Source: Alitta virens (Eukaryota > Annelida > Polychaeta > Phyllodocida > Nereididae). From it: a stretch of DNA of 64,000 nucleotides. This document shows, piece by piece, positions 47,138 to 57,609 of the stretch. Made by a program: the position numbers and the translations under genes. The stretch lies in contig OW028579.1 in the NCBI GenBank assembly GCA_932294295.1, forward strand, positions 3,939,370 through 4,003,369, read 5' to 3'. The notes beneath the pieces are model-generated. The model made no database searches, was not told the DNA's origin, and saw only the letters and a program-made list of their open reading frames with translations. Each line of letters starts with the position of its first letter. Positions within the stretch are counted from its first letter, which is position 1.

Positions 47138-47531
47138 CTGAAACATAATTAAAGATATTATTTTTATTTTGATGTATGGCCAGGTCAGCCGTCTCTCAGT
47201 GGCTTGTATGGTGACATGGTGACAATGTTTCAGGGCCTGTGGGCCCTTTCCCTAGTCTTGTTAGTCAGTCACTTTGCCATTATTCAAGACAAACTGATCA
47301 TCTCACCCTTTACCCTTATGCACATTTTTCCCCAATTGTTCATGAAAAGTATAACTAAAAAAAAAAAAAGCTTACATTTACCCAAGAGACTATAGCTATG
47401 TTAAACAGCAATAAACACCTTATCAAAGAGTTAGAACCCCAGTAAACACAGACCAAAGCCAGCAATTGCAAGTTTGCATGCATTGCTCAACCAATCTCTA
47501 AAAAAAAATTTGAATACATTTAGGTGCTCAC

Positions 47532-47727
47532 CTTTCCTGCAAAAATAGTTTATTTTAACAGTCTTTATTTTGTTTCTGCACATGACATTCTGGTGGAGCG
47601 TTGCAATGTGCCAAAATGTCCTTCGCAAAATTTGATGTGGCGTTGGTGCTTGTGATAATGATCTGGTAAGGACTGCAGCTGATAGACATGTTGTAGGCGC
47701 ACATGTTAATTCCATTAGACACAGAAA
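47532..47727 (-). pseudogene. Gal-lectin (SUEL)-like exon with apparent frameshift
   Basis: Between a TTTTTTCAG acceptor and a GTGAGC donor. In one frame it reads CAYNMSISCSPYQIII and ILAHCNAPPECHVQKQNKDC then stop. In the next frame the end reads TVKINYFCRKG. Together these look like the start (L-I-C-P), middle (CNG..C.V) and end (L-V-Y-C) of a galactose-binding lectin domain, but a single frame does not hold them. The donor-side frame agrees with the following CUB-like exon. Either a 1-nt deletion, a sequencing error, or misread structure. Confidence 0.4.
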
Positions 47728-47739
47728 CTGAAAAAAGAT

Positions 47740-49130
47740 GAAATTCTATGCAGGAAAATCTAAATTAATGATCAACACATTACGTTATCAAGAAGAAACG
47801 AAACTGGTAGTTATGTTAAATCTTTTTTACTAATTTGTGCTTATGCACATGCTGTGTTGTCTGACATTCTGGCATACTAATTTGCTATTTGTTATTATCA
47901 TATTATGTTATAATGACTTTATGCCGTAAATGTACTCTTTTGTAAATAACTATAATTGACTCTTATTTTATACAAGCTGTCATATGACTCATCAATTAAT
48001 TCCGTCATTAAGACCACTCAAATTTGCATCAAATAGGCAGGTTTTACATCAGTTCAAATTTTAATGACAGCAAGAATTTGATAATTACAGTTAGATTTTG
48101 ATTTCTATTATTTTGAAAAGGAAAAAAAGGTTGATCTACATACCTGCACCTTAAATATTGCTTCTGATACACTTAATGCAGACAATATCTATTCTGTTTA
48201 AAATCAACCACCTGATGGCAAACAACTAACAACAATCAATTCTAAGAGGGATTAAGTTTCTGTTTAAATGTGTTTTAAGTTGTTTACTCTCATAGTATTC
48301 ATGTGTTATTGCCCTTGGAAGGCTGATTCAGCCTCCCACGGGGCAATAACTATCACTAATGTCAATATCATCCCATTAACTTAACTGGATTATTAGATCA
48401 CAAAACTACAATATTATATAAATTAACGTAATAAAACCTGTATAGGCCTCTGATTGTATGACACAACGCAAAAGATTCGCTGCCAAAAAATTATTGTAAA
48501 CTTGAGCAGGGATTAATGTGCATACCACACCATCAGATGCAATAGAAAATAAACACCAATGGTCTGTCTATGTGAGGAACGAAAGTTGATGCTATACATA
48601 AAGTAATAAATTACCAATTACAGCAATATTTCGGTCTACCTGAATTGACTATAACATAACTTAAATGATGCATGCTATCGATCTCGTAAACAATTATAGT
48701 AAAAAAAAATTTGTAGAATCGTGCGTTTGTTATATTCCAAATTGTTTTCATTCTATATAGTGGCCTTGGCTATTAAGACGTACTTATCCTTATAATTTAT
48801 TATTAGAATGTGTTATCATTTGCAACCACAATTATAACTCAGTAGGAATACATTAAAGTTATTATAACAGCACTGAACAGAAATGTACAAAATCTACTTG
48901 AAAGTTTGGTGATGGAGTGTTTTGGTTCATACCAGCCTGAGTGTATTAAATTTATAGGATAAGACACTTCTAATGACTTCAGGCAGTGATAATTTTGTAA
49001 CACACTTTATTCTCATATATCAAACAACATTTGTTTGTGTGCAAGTGGTTAACTGCAATAAAGAGAAACGAAAGCATAACTAAAGATACCACAGAATTGT
49101 TAGACTCAAGCTAATCTCAATCCACAATAG
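47740..49130. other. Non-coding stretch with a small hairpin
   Basis: No coding exon seen. At 48307-48352 there is a stem GTTATTGCCC / GGGCAATAAC with an inner AGGCTGA / TCAGCCT stem. A related AGCCTGAATCAGCCTTCC occurs near 55858, so this may be a MITE remnant. Confidence 0.5.
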
Positions 49131-49137
49131 GTCTTAA

Positions 49138-50949
49138 AGGGGAACTAATGGAAGTTTGTAAGTTAATTTCAAAAGTTCAATTAGATGTTAAATAGTATAT
49201 TGCAGTGAAAGGAAATGTCTTAAACTATGGTTTGATATGATTTCAAGCCAATTAAAAATGCAATTTGCACCAACCGCCAACATGATGGGGGCCGCCATTA
49301 TTGCACACGGCACGCAAGACAGTGACGTCACTTATGTCCTAAATCAAGAACAGCTAGGCCATTTATGCATTCAGCCATATGAATCAATTCAATCCTGTTG
49401 ATTACAAGCCGTTGCATTGTTCATTGCAATTATCAAGAACAGATAGCACAACAACATAAAGAGTGTTAATTGCAATTTTTTTGGAATACAGTATAATTAT
49501 TGCATTGATTGCAATGAGCAATTTGTATCTAAGAATAGGTATATATGCATGGGCGAATAATATTTTGTATCACTATATTTCTGAACATATTTTTGCAAGA
49601 GAACAGAATTGGAATACTGCTTTGCTTTGTAAATGAAATATGTAACATAATATTTTGGGGCAGTGTGCAGTATTATTTATAGTATAAATATATTTCATAG
49701 TATTTATATTTGGTGTATATGTAGTGTTAGTGGGGTTGTTTTAAAGGCAGTACCTCCTTCTTTACCAAGATTAATATATATTAATTACCAAATTGTGCTT
49801 ATTTCAATTGTATGTTGGTTGCATTGCTAGATACATTTAATATAGGCCTACCAGTTTAAAATAAAATATAATATCAAAAACTCATTTTCAACAAAACATT
49901 GTCCAATACACCACCTTTTTGTTTAAAGCTTCACTAATAAACAGTAGACGAATGATAGATCTATAGATTTATTTGACAACATAATACTTTTTTCGTGTAT
50001 GCATACAAGCTGAAATCTAATACAATGTAAACTGCTCTAAATTACTAAAAATTAATTTAATTGGTACTCAGTTATCCAAACATTCAGTAGTTGTATTACA
50101 TAGCAGGATAATTGATAGCTGTTTCTCTGATAATTTTATATTGCCAATTCGGCTGGCTGCTTTGAAATCTGTGAGACCATCCAGTACCACCCAGTACATT
50201 CATACACAAAATATATTTGATGTCACAATCACAATTAAGAACTGATCCCTGTTGTAAACTTTTTATTAAATTTGCAATTTGTTTGCCATACTTTCATTTT
50301 CATCCCATCATTATTTCTTATATTTTGATCTTGTTATTTATATATAAATGTATTTTATTAATTTTTTATTTCTTATTTTAATTTTATTAAATTATATTAT
50401 AATATTTTTTAAATAGGAGTTTAAAGGGGGCATCCTCGTTAGCGTTTTTTAAAATAGAACTTTATTAGTGGATGTCTCCTGACCAAAAAAAAGTTTATTT
50501 TGACCTTTTTTAATTTTATTTTATTATTTACTGCTTATTGTTGTTCCTTGTAATTTGCTGCTTTTGTTTGTTTTATTTAATTTGGTCTAATAAATTCTCT
50601 TTCTCTCTCTCTCTAATTGCATTGTCAAACAGTTCAATGGCAATTACTTGACACTCAGTAAGAACTGCTCTGAAAGTGCAATTAACTGTATCTAAAACTG
50701 TTGCTGACAGTTGTTCTCACCAGTTGATTGCAATGCCGAGATCTATAGTACAACAGTGACGTATTTCCGGTCAGTGCAAAACACCGGGAAAGTATAAAAT
50801 GGCGGCCTCCGTAGTTCACAAAACAGAGCTAATAAATGAAGGATATTTCATTACCAGTGCACATATACAAGTTATGAATAGTATGGAATTGTTTCTATGG
50901 ACCCAAGCTATCATCTGAGAGGTAAAGTGCAAAAGGGGTTAGTTCCCCT
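49138..50949. mobile_element. TTAA-flanked TIR DNA transposon, non-autonomous
   Basis: 1812 bp with inverted ends AGGGGAACTAA at both sides, each flanked by TTAA (49134-49137 and 50950-50953). The TTAA target duplication is typical of piggyBac and Kolobok transposons. CpG-rich patches sit inside each end (GCCGCCATTATTGCACACGG; ATGGCGGCCTCCG). No transposase ORF, so it would depend on another element. Confidence 0.85.
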
Positions 50950-50953
50950 TTAA

Positions 50954-51690
50954 TAAATGGCATGAATTGCATAAGCAGTACAATAGATAGGCTTTAACAT
51001 ATATAATAAACTACAAAATGATAACAAGCCATACATGTACTTGCAATTGATTGTCTGTAGATTTGAAGACCTTTTGTGTTCCAATGCATTATTCCATACA
51101 TGTGTACTTGACAAAATATGATTACAGAATGGCTAAAGGAAATCAACAAAGAAGTTTGTAATATCTAACTAGACCTCTGAAAGGTGCCACTAATTTGTAA
51201 ACTATCAACTTTCAAGCACACATAAACACAACACTTCAATGATATAGGCAATTGCAGCAAATAGATACAATTATAGGCACATAAATACACTCAAAAAACC
51301 ATAGCAAATGACTATAGTCGGTTACAGACACCATAGAACAGTCTAAGTGGCAACGTTTCTGTGAACCTTATACACAAATGTAGAGTATTATACATTGTCA
51401 ACGTTGAAACATGACTCGGAGAAAATGGATATTAAACACTCATTTTATCATGTTTATATTTTCAAATCCATTTTGAAATTAATCTGTCAATGAGCTAAGC
51501 TTGGAACAACTGAAATGTGACACAATCTTCTCCCAGGGCATGGGATTGTAATTATTAAGTAGAGAAATGTCAAAATAACGCAACAAATAATAAATCCCAG
51601 TAACAAATAAAGCATCCAAGAAAAACACTGAGATTACAGATTTTACAAATCTGCATGTAAATTATAAATCTCAGTGCAACCAATATAATT
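50954..51690. other. Non-coding stretch 3' of the transporter gene
   Basis: AT-rich. It would hold the 3' UTR of the minus-strand transporter exons, but no clear polyadenylation signal is singled out. No gene seen. Confidence 0.4.
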
Positions 51691-51718
51691 CTACTGATCA
51701 TTGGTTGTTATTTTGCCC

Positions 51719-51769
51719 TTAGAGTTTATGTTCGGCCTCTTGTGCTCCATCTTCCTTTTTTTTTTGGTC
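51719..51769 (-). CDS. SLC2-like last exon: cytosolic tail
   Basis: 17 codons including TAA, after a TTTCACAG acceptor. Charged tail DQKKKEDGAQEAEHKL. Contains an A10 run, so the frame is sensitive to sequencing error. Confidence 0.6.
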   Translation of the reverse strand, partial: DQKKKEDGAQEAEHKL

Positions 51770-54700
51770 CTGTGAAATATGGAATTTAGTCAATTAATTA
51801 TATCTGCCTCATTGTTTCAGGTGAAATACTTAAATATTGAAAGAAAAAACCACGATAAAACTAATAAGACAATATTGATATTGCATATATATTACAATTC
51901 CAAATATCGAAAGGAATAGCAATTTATTTTGTCATTTGACCTGTATCATCAATAATATTTACAGCATTTGATAAAAACTAATATCAGTTCCACTCATATA
52001 ATTATTCTAAAAGTTGCTATACTTGCACATAACTTGATACTTGTCTGTATAAGTAACTCACCTGAGGCTCTGTCATTTCAATAATCTTGGGTGACTTTAT
52101 TGAGAATAAAATCAGAAAAATTTCAAGGAATGCAATGAAGAATATAAAATAATATGGCTTGGCACCCATCTGTTCAAAATAAGTACGTAACAATCCTCAT
52201 TAAACAAGTAAACAAATTGTTATCTGCTTTTTAGAAAAAAAGAGGTGAAATCAAATAGTACAGTACATCGGGTAGGCTTGAACCAGACAACTAAGAGGCA
52301 AGGGAACCATTTATATGATATGTTAGCTGACTAACCTGTAGAAATGAAAATAAATAATGTACTATCATGTTATTAATAAACTTAAATTAGTTTTGACACC
52401 TAAAAGATTTCCAACCATGTCACGAAATATGCCAAGCGCTGGATTGCAGTGGTACCAGTTAAGCACAATACGTTGATAATATCATTATTATACATTTAAA
52501 TCGAATGTTGCTTAGCTTTTGTAGTTTGGCAATTAGCTGATACTTTTTTATTCATGTAGTTGTTCAAAGGTTTTACTTTTGTTATGTTCGATCAAAAGTG
52601 CATGCCAAGTTACCTGAATGAAAGGAAAAAATAGGGCCACACAAAAATTGGCAGTCCAATTCAGCAAACCTGCATAATGTGTGGCACTTTCTGTTTCTTT
52701 TGTTGAGACTGCTCCAATGGACTGCGGCATTGATCCTATTGATAAAAAAGAAACAAACTAGAATCATTCTTGAATTTGTGTTACACAACGTTATATCCTG
52801 GAATAGGTTCATTAGTTTGGTATGATCCTGAGCAATAACTTTTCTCTTTTTACAGACAACGTATTTTACCCTTGAAACTGTCAATATCATTCTGACATCC
52901 ACTAAGCCATTATACTTAATCCCATGAAGACAGCAGTACAATGTTATATATAATGTTTCTATTAGTAGAGCAGCTGAGGCCCAAAAAGTGCAATATTTAA
53001 GGAAAAAGTGATCACTGGAGTAGAACACAAAAGTCTCATATACCAAAAATGTTCCCATGAATGTAACCTGTCTGAAACTGGACTTAAAATTTTGTAAACT
53101 TTGTGCGAACTCAATGGCAGATGTTTCCATAGCAACCGTTTTGTAAAAATCGACCAGTTATATTTTAATGCTTATGGGACTATAGTATGACCATGACTAT
53201 GTTGAGAAACAGTTTATAGCAAAGTATAATTAAACTGCTAACATCATTGTGTCACATTTCCGGAAAGCCAGTATTCTAAGCTTTCAGATGATACCTCATA
53301 CATGCATTCACATCTCATAGTTTTCAAGGAAAGGGTTACTAAGGCAACCTGTGTCACAAGCACTGGCAATGTCACAATGTCAAAAGCAGTTTGATGATTC
53401 TTAGTCTAAGTTTAGTGGCCTGTAACAAATATTGAATCAACAGAATCAATGTTTATATATGAAAATGATTTAATTTTGTTAGGATTTTGTTGTACCCATG
53501 GCAACCAAAGCAATGGCAGATCAAAAATAATTTGGCCATCAGGACACCCAATGTAGCACTGTTTCTCAACATAGTCATGGTAATACTATAGTCCCATAAG
53601 CATTAAAATATAACTGGTCGATTTTTACAAAACGGTTGCTATGGAAACATCTGCCATTGAATTCGTACAAAGTTTACAAAATTTTTAAGTCCAGTTTCAG
53701 ACAGGTTACATTCATGGGAACATTTTGGTATATGAGACTTCATGTTCTACTCCAGTGATCACTTCTTCCCCAAAAAAGGCCCACAGCTGCTTTACTATAT
53801 AGGGGCATTCTCACTGTCATGAGTGGGGATGGCGAGTGAGTGCGGATGATGAAATATTTTTACTCTTGCTAATCTTTGTTCATAGGTAATTCACTTGCCC
53901 AGTGTTGTACTGATACCCAGGACTGCTAATCCGTAGAAAATGCTGCGGACATTCTATGAGTCAAATTGTTTACCTTTTTACGAGATTCAATCGGGAATCA
54001 CTCGGAAGTCACTCGGCAAGTGGCTGGCGAGTGATCAACGTACGTCCATGGCCATTCGCGGCCACTCATGCTCACTTGTGGGTACGCATGGGAGGCTGTT
54101 CGTCTGTGTATACTCACCATCCACTCGTGTCCACTATTGTACAGCTCGTGGAGCGCTCGGGAAACACTCAAGATATGCTCTGCGGACCTCCGTGGCCTAC
54201 TCACCATCTTTACCGTTGACCGTCCACGCTGGCACTGCGTCCATCCATAGCCCTCTCCTCCTTCACTCTTGTCCACTCGCTGAGCAGCTAAATGATGTCC
54301 ACCGAGCGGTCGAAGAAAGCCCCGCGAAAGTCACTTCTGACTTCTCCTGCCGACAGTCATCTGCCAAGCAGTCGATGGTATGTCCGTCACGCGATCTACG
54401 AGTGCCTCACAGATGCTCGTCAAAAGAATTCATATGTGATTAACAGCCTCCCGTTTGATCACAAGTGAGCACGTAGAGTCCGTCTCAGATGTCTGTGGTC
54501 ACACAGCTCTCTTTTATCGGGACAGTGTGAACGAACATGGCTTATGACAGGTACCTGCTCCACACAAACATTTGCTGTGTTACATGACTTAGGTTGTACA
54601 AAGTGCACAGAATTTACTGCAAACCAACTATTTTCACTTTGGTTTGCAAAATGTTACAGCTAATTTCATCGACTCCAGAGGACGTCATGTGGATACATAA

Positions 54701-57604
54701 CTTTCATGGGCTGAGGGATTGTTTTAACCAATGGGAGTCCTGACATTCTCTGGAGTTCATAAAATATGTGAAATTGGCTGTAAATTGAAACGTTACAAGC
54801 AAATTAGGACTCTTAGATGTCAAACTAGAGAATAATGAAATTCACCTTTACTTCCATAATATAAACGTACCTAGTTGTAGTGCAAAGCCAATAACAAAAG
54901 TCATCATGCACAAAATGGTAGCATATCCCAGGGAATTAAAGGAGCTCTGGAATATGAGGGCAACAGTGATAACTATGGCAGATATTATCATGATCACAAT
55001 ACCACCCAACAGTAGAGCAAGCCGCGAAGTAGCCACCATCTGTGGACAAAGAAATAAATATACATTAGTCCCTTGTAATGTTTACATGTCCATTTTGCCA
55101 GTTTATCATATTACAATATGCTGGCATATGACATCAAATGTGAATTATATGTGCATATGAAACCTGATCAAGATAAACTTATTTCACACATTTTTTAGCG
55201 CGCCTGTACCAATTAGAACAGTTGGTTTAGATAAATAAAAAGATATAAATATCATCCGAGGATGACAAGATAAATATTAAAATCACTTGAAACTATGAAC
55301 CAGTTATTAAAAGAATTGAACATCAAAAAAATAAAAATAAATGTAGAACTGAAACGGAACTTGTGAAAACGAAGCCCATTGTACGAGATACAGGAACTTG
55401 TTAATAAAATTTCAAACGTCTATTGAAAACTAACATTTTGAAATAATAAGAACAATATGAAACAAACCTGGCAAAGCATAAATATGGTTTCAAAGAACAA
55501 AAGGAAAAATGACATTTCAGATTACCTTTGGGCAAATGACGCAAATATCACATATATTTCTGTATAATTCAAACACTCATTTATATTGTTAATTTTGAAG
55601 AAATACAGCAAAGTTTTCATGAAACACTGGAAGATATGGCTATTAAAAACACATCTAATTCAATGCTTTTGTGACTGGGTACAAATGACAGTAAAATAAT
55701 TAGATAACTGTGCAATGTCAGAAGTTGTTGGCCCATAAACCAGCACAATGAAATAACTGGAGATTTATTAAATTGAGCAGTATTTGTGATAGTAAATGAC
55801 CGCGAGACGCTGATTCAGGATTTATCTCATGAGAGCTTAATGCGCTCGAGTTTGATAAGCCTGAATCAGCCTTCCACATGCAATAAAGATTACTTACAAC
55901 ATTGGGACAAATGCACTTAAAAAGTAAGTTTAAGTTCATCTAAAGCAGTTATAAACATTTTAAGTAAATTCGAGAAATTCAGCTCTTTTAACAAATATCC
56001 CTTAATTTGTGTGAGTATCAGCCTAAAAGTGAACCTCACTCATACACAATATATGATTTCAAAGTCTGTAGTCTTTAGATTTTCTGCATGCTCTTTGGCT
56101 GTGATTTGCTTCTGGAAAAAACTGTACAATGGGATAGGCATAAATTATATAAGCGACAAAATAGTGCAAAATATAGGCATAGGAATAAATATCATATGGA
56201 TAATACCTGCTTGATATAATAAGCATTTATTTGACTGATATTCCAATTTACAAACTGACTCAGAAGCCAATATTTATAGTGTTGTCTCGAGGATGTGCAG
56301 AGGCTAAAATTTAGGAATTGTCATCGATTGGGGCAAAAACTGACAACCAATCAACACGATGGCATGTCATTTAGAAAACTTGTAAAAAAGAAAGAATTGC
56401 CAGGAATAACTATCATTTTAGACACACAACTGATCCAGTAGATTGATGTTACAAACAATATGACTGGACGTGGCCTATAAAGAATACCAGGATTGAGGCC
56501 AATGGTCACATGAGAACTTTCAAGTAAGAATATAATACTTTTAGCCCATAAAATAGCACTTAAGAGTTAAGGGGCGTTCACATTATCACATATAAGACCA
56601 AGGTATGACAACGAATGAAATTGTTTTTCACTCTTGCTCATCCCCATACGTGATTCACTCGCTGAGTGTTTTACGTATACCCGCGCTAATTCGTAGATAA
56701 CTCCTGGTTGCACTAGACCATCCATGGACATACGTGAAGAGAGGAACAAATTTTAAACACGTTTATTAAAACTTTGGTGGACGTTCTACGTGTGATTGTA
56801 ACTCGCTCGGGAGTCAGTCGGCAAGCGTTTTATGCACATTTTACGTAATTTACGTACGTTCTATGTACGTCCTTGGCCATACGTAGCCTCCCCATCCTTG
56901 AACCACTTGCACAGGCGATCTAAGAGCGATCTACGAGCGATCTATGGGCGATCTAAGAGCGATCTACGAGTTCCTGACAGGTCATAAAATAAGCGTGTAA
57001 CGATTCCAAAATGTGCAGTGATCAAATCGTCTCTAGTTATATTTCCCTCATACTTAACATATATGTGAACTGGCATATTGATATTTTTGCGCAGATATTT
57101 CGTGAAATGTGCAGTGATCACTTTTTTTTATATTTTATACCCTGGTTCCTGAACAGCTGTTTAGTACACCCAAGCATATCTTGCCTATGTTAGACTGCTT
57201 CAATTATCCGAATGATTCTTTATAATGAACAAAAGCTTCGGAAACTCAGGTGTTTGTTATAGTGAGGCTTGTATAATAATTTGCTACACGGTGGGTAATA
57301 CTGAGTATCTTGTTTAACTGTTTAAGTAAACTATGGCACTGACACTCTATGCTGATGTACACAAAGAGGTAAATAGTTTACAGTCAATGGACCAGAGTCA
57401 GGATATTTCATAACAAAAGAAAGGAAGCCTTTACATTCTATGTAAAAGTACAACATAGTTATGCATAACAATAATAATGTGCAATCATCTCACCGAGATT
57501 CCAGTTGTCAGTACGTTTATAATCCCAGCTGCCAAAACAGCATACTGTGCCAAATGTGCAGGTACACCAGAACCTTCAAACACGCTAAGTGAATAATAGA
57601 ATAC
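51719..57604 (-). CDS. SLC2/GLUT-like facilitative sugar transporter, C-terminal half (5 exons)
   Basis: Exons 57494-57604, 54871-55039, 52614-52735, 52062-52169 and 51719-51769, all GT-AG with agreeing phases, give 186 residues to a TAA stop. Order: VFYYSLSVFEGSGVP (TM7, compare the GLUT VFYYSTSIFEKAGV), GIINVLTTGIS (TM8), ATSRLALLLGGIVIM (the loop 8-9/TM9 region where GLUTs have a GRRTL signature), TM10 ending at ALQLG, SMPQSIGAVSTKE (where GLUTs have PIPW...E), GLLNWTANFCVALFFPFIQ (TM11, compare SNWTSNFIVG), MGAKPYYFIFFIAF (TM12), then SIKSPKII and an acidic tail with KKKEDGAQEAE. N-terminal exons are not visible in the window. The GRR and PIPW hallmarks are degenerate, so substrate cannot be stated. 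Confidence 0.8.
52062..52169 (-). CDS. SLC2-like exon: TM12
   Basis: 36 codons, phase 0: MGAKPYYFIFFIAFLEIFLI followed by SIKSPKIIEMTEP, in the place of the GLUT PETKGRTF motif. Confidence 0.75.
52614..52735 (-). CDS. SLC2-like exon: TM10-TM11
   Basis: GSMPQSIGAVSTKETES and GLLNWTANFCVALFFPFIQ. The NWTANF core matches the conserved NW(T/L)SNF of GLUT TM11. Confidence 0.8.
52966..53796. repeat. Foldback element in transporter intron (two ~240-bp inverted arms)
   Basis: Arms 52966-53212 and 53559-53796 are inverted copies (for example AAGTGATCACTGGAGTAGAA, CAACCGTTTTGTAAAAATCG, CTATAGTATGACCATGACTA and their complements), separated by about 346 nt. One arm is open as a 182-codon reading frame (53130-52582), which overlaps a transporter exon in another frame and shows no domain. 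Confidence 0.85.
53810..54540. repeat. GC-richer dispersed repeat, copy 1 (GGGGCATTCTCACTGTC end)
   Basis: Starts GGGGCATTCTCACTGTC and ends near GGGACAGTGTGAACG, an imperfect inverted pair. CpG-rich interior with CGAGTGATC, ACTCGG and GATCTACGAG words. ORFs overlap in many frames, which indicates composition rather than coding. Related to 56572-57000. Confidence 0.6.
54871..55039 (-). CDS. SLC2-like exon: TM9-TM10
   Basis: 56 codons plus one base; hydrophobic throughout. VATSRLALLLGG stands where GLUTs have R-x-GRRTL. Joining to the TM7-8 exon leaves the loop about five residues shorter than in human GLUT1. Confidence 0.75.
55050..56565. other. Transporter intron, no feature recognised
   Basis: AT-rich intronic DNA between the TM9-10 and TM7-8 exons. 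It holds a weak inverted pair around 55805-55885 (GCTGATTCAGG / CCTGAATCAGC). No exon seen. Confidence 0.45.
56572..57000. repeat. GC-richer dispersed repeat, copy 2, with GATCTACGAGC tandem units
   Basis: Starts GGGGCGTTCACATTATC and shares ACTCTTGCT, CACTCGCTGAGTG, ATACCC, CGTAGA and GTCCTTGGCCAT-type words with 53810-54540. At about 56922-56970 a short unit around GCGATCTA(C/A)GA repeats five times. Confidence 0.65.
57494..57604 (-). CDS. SLC2-like exon: TM7-TM8
   Basis: 37 codons, phase 0 at both ends. VFYYSLSVFEGSGVPAHLAQ is the clearest GLUT match in the gene. Confidence 0.8.
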
Positions 57605-57609
57605 CTGAA

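Noticed and set aside
52582..53130. 182-codon minus-strand ORF
   Set aside because: It is one arm of an inverted repeat and overlaps a well-supported transporter exon in another frame. No domain recognised.
53940..54443. 167-codon ORF in a CpG-rich patch
   Set aside because: At least four frames are open here and the patch is a repeat with another copy at 56.6 kb, so the ORFs reflect base composition.
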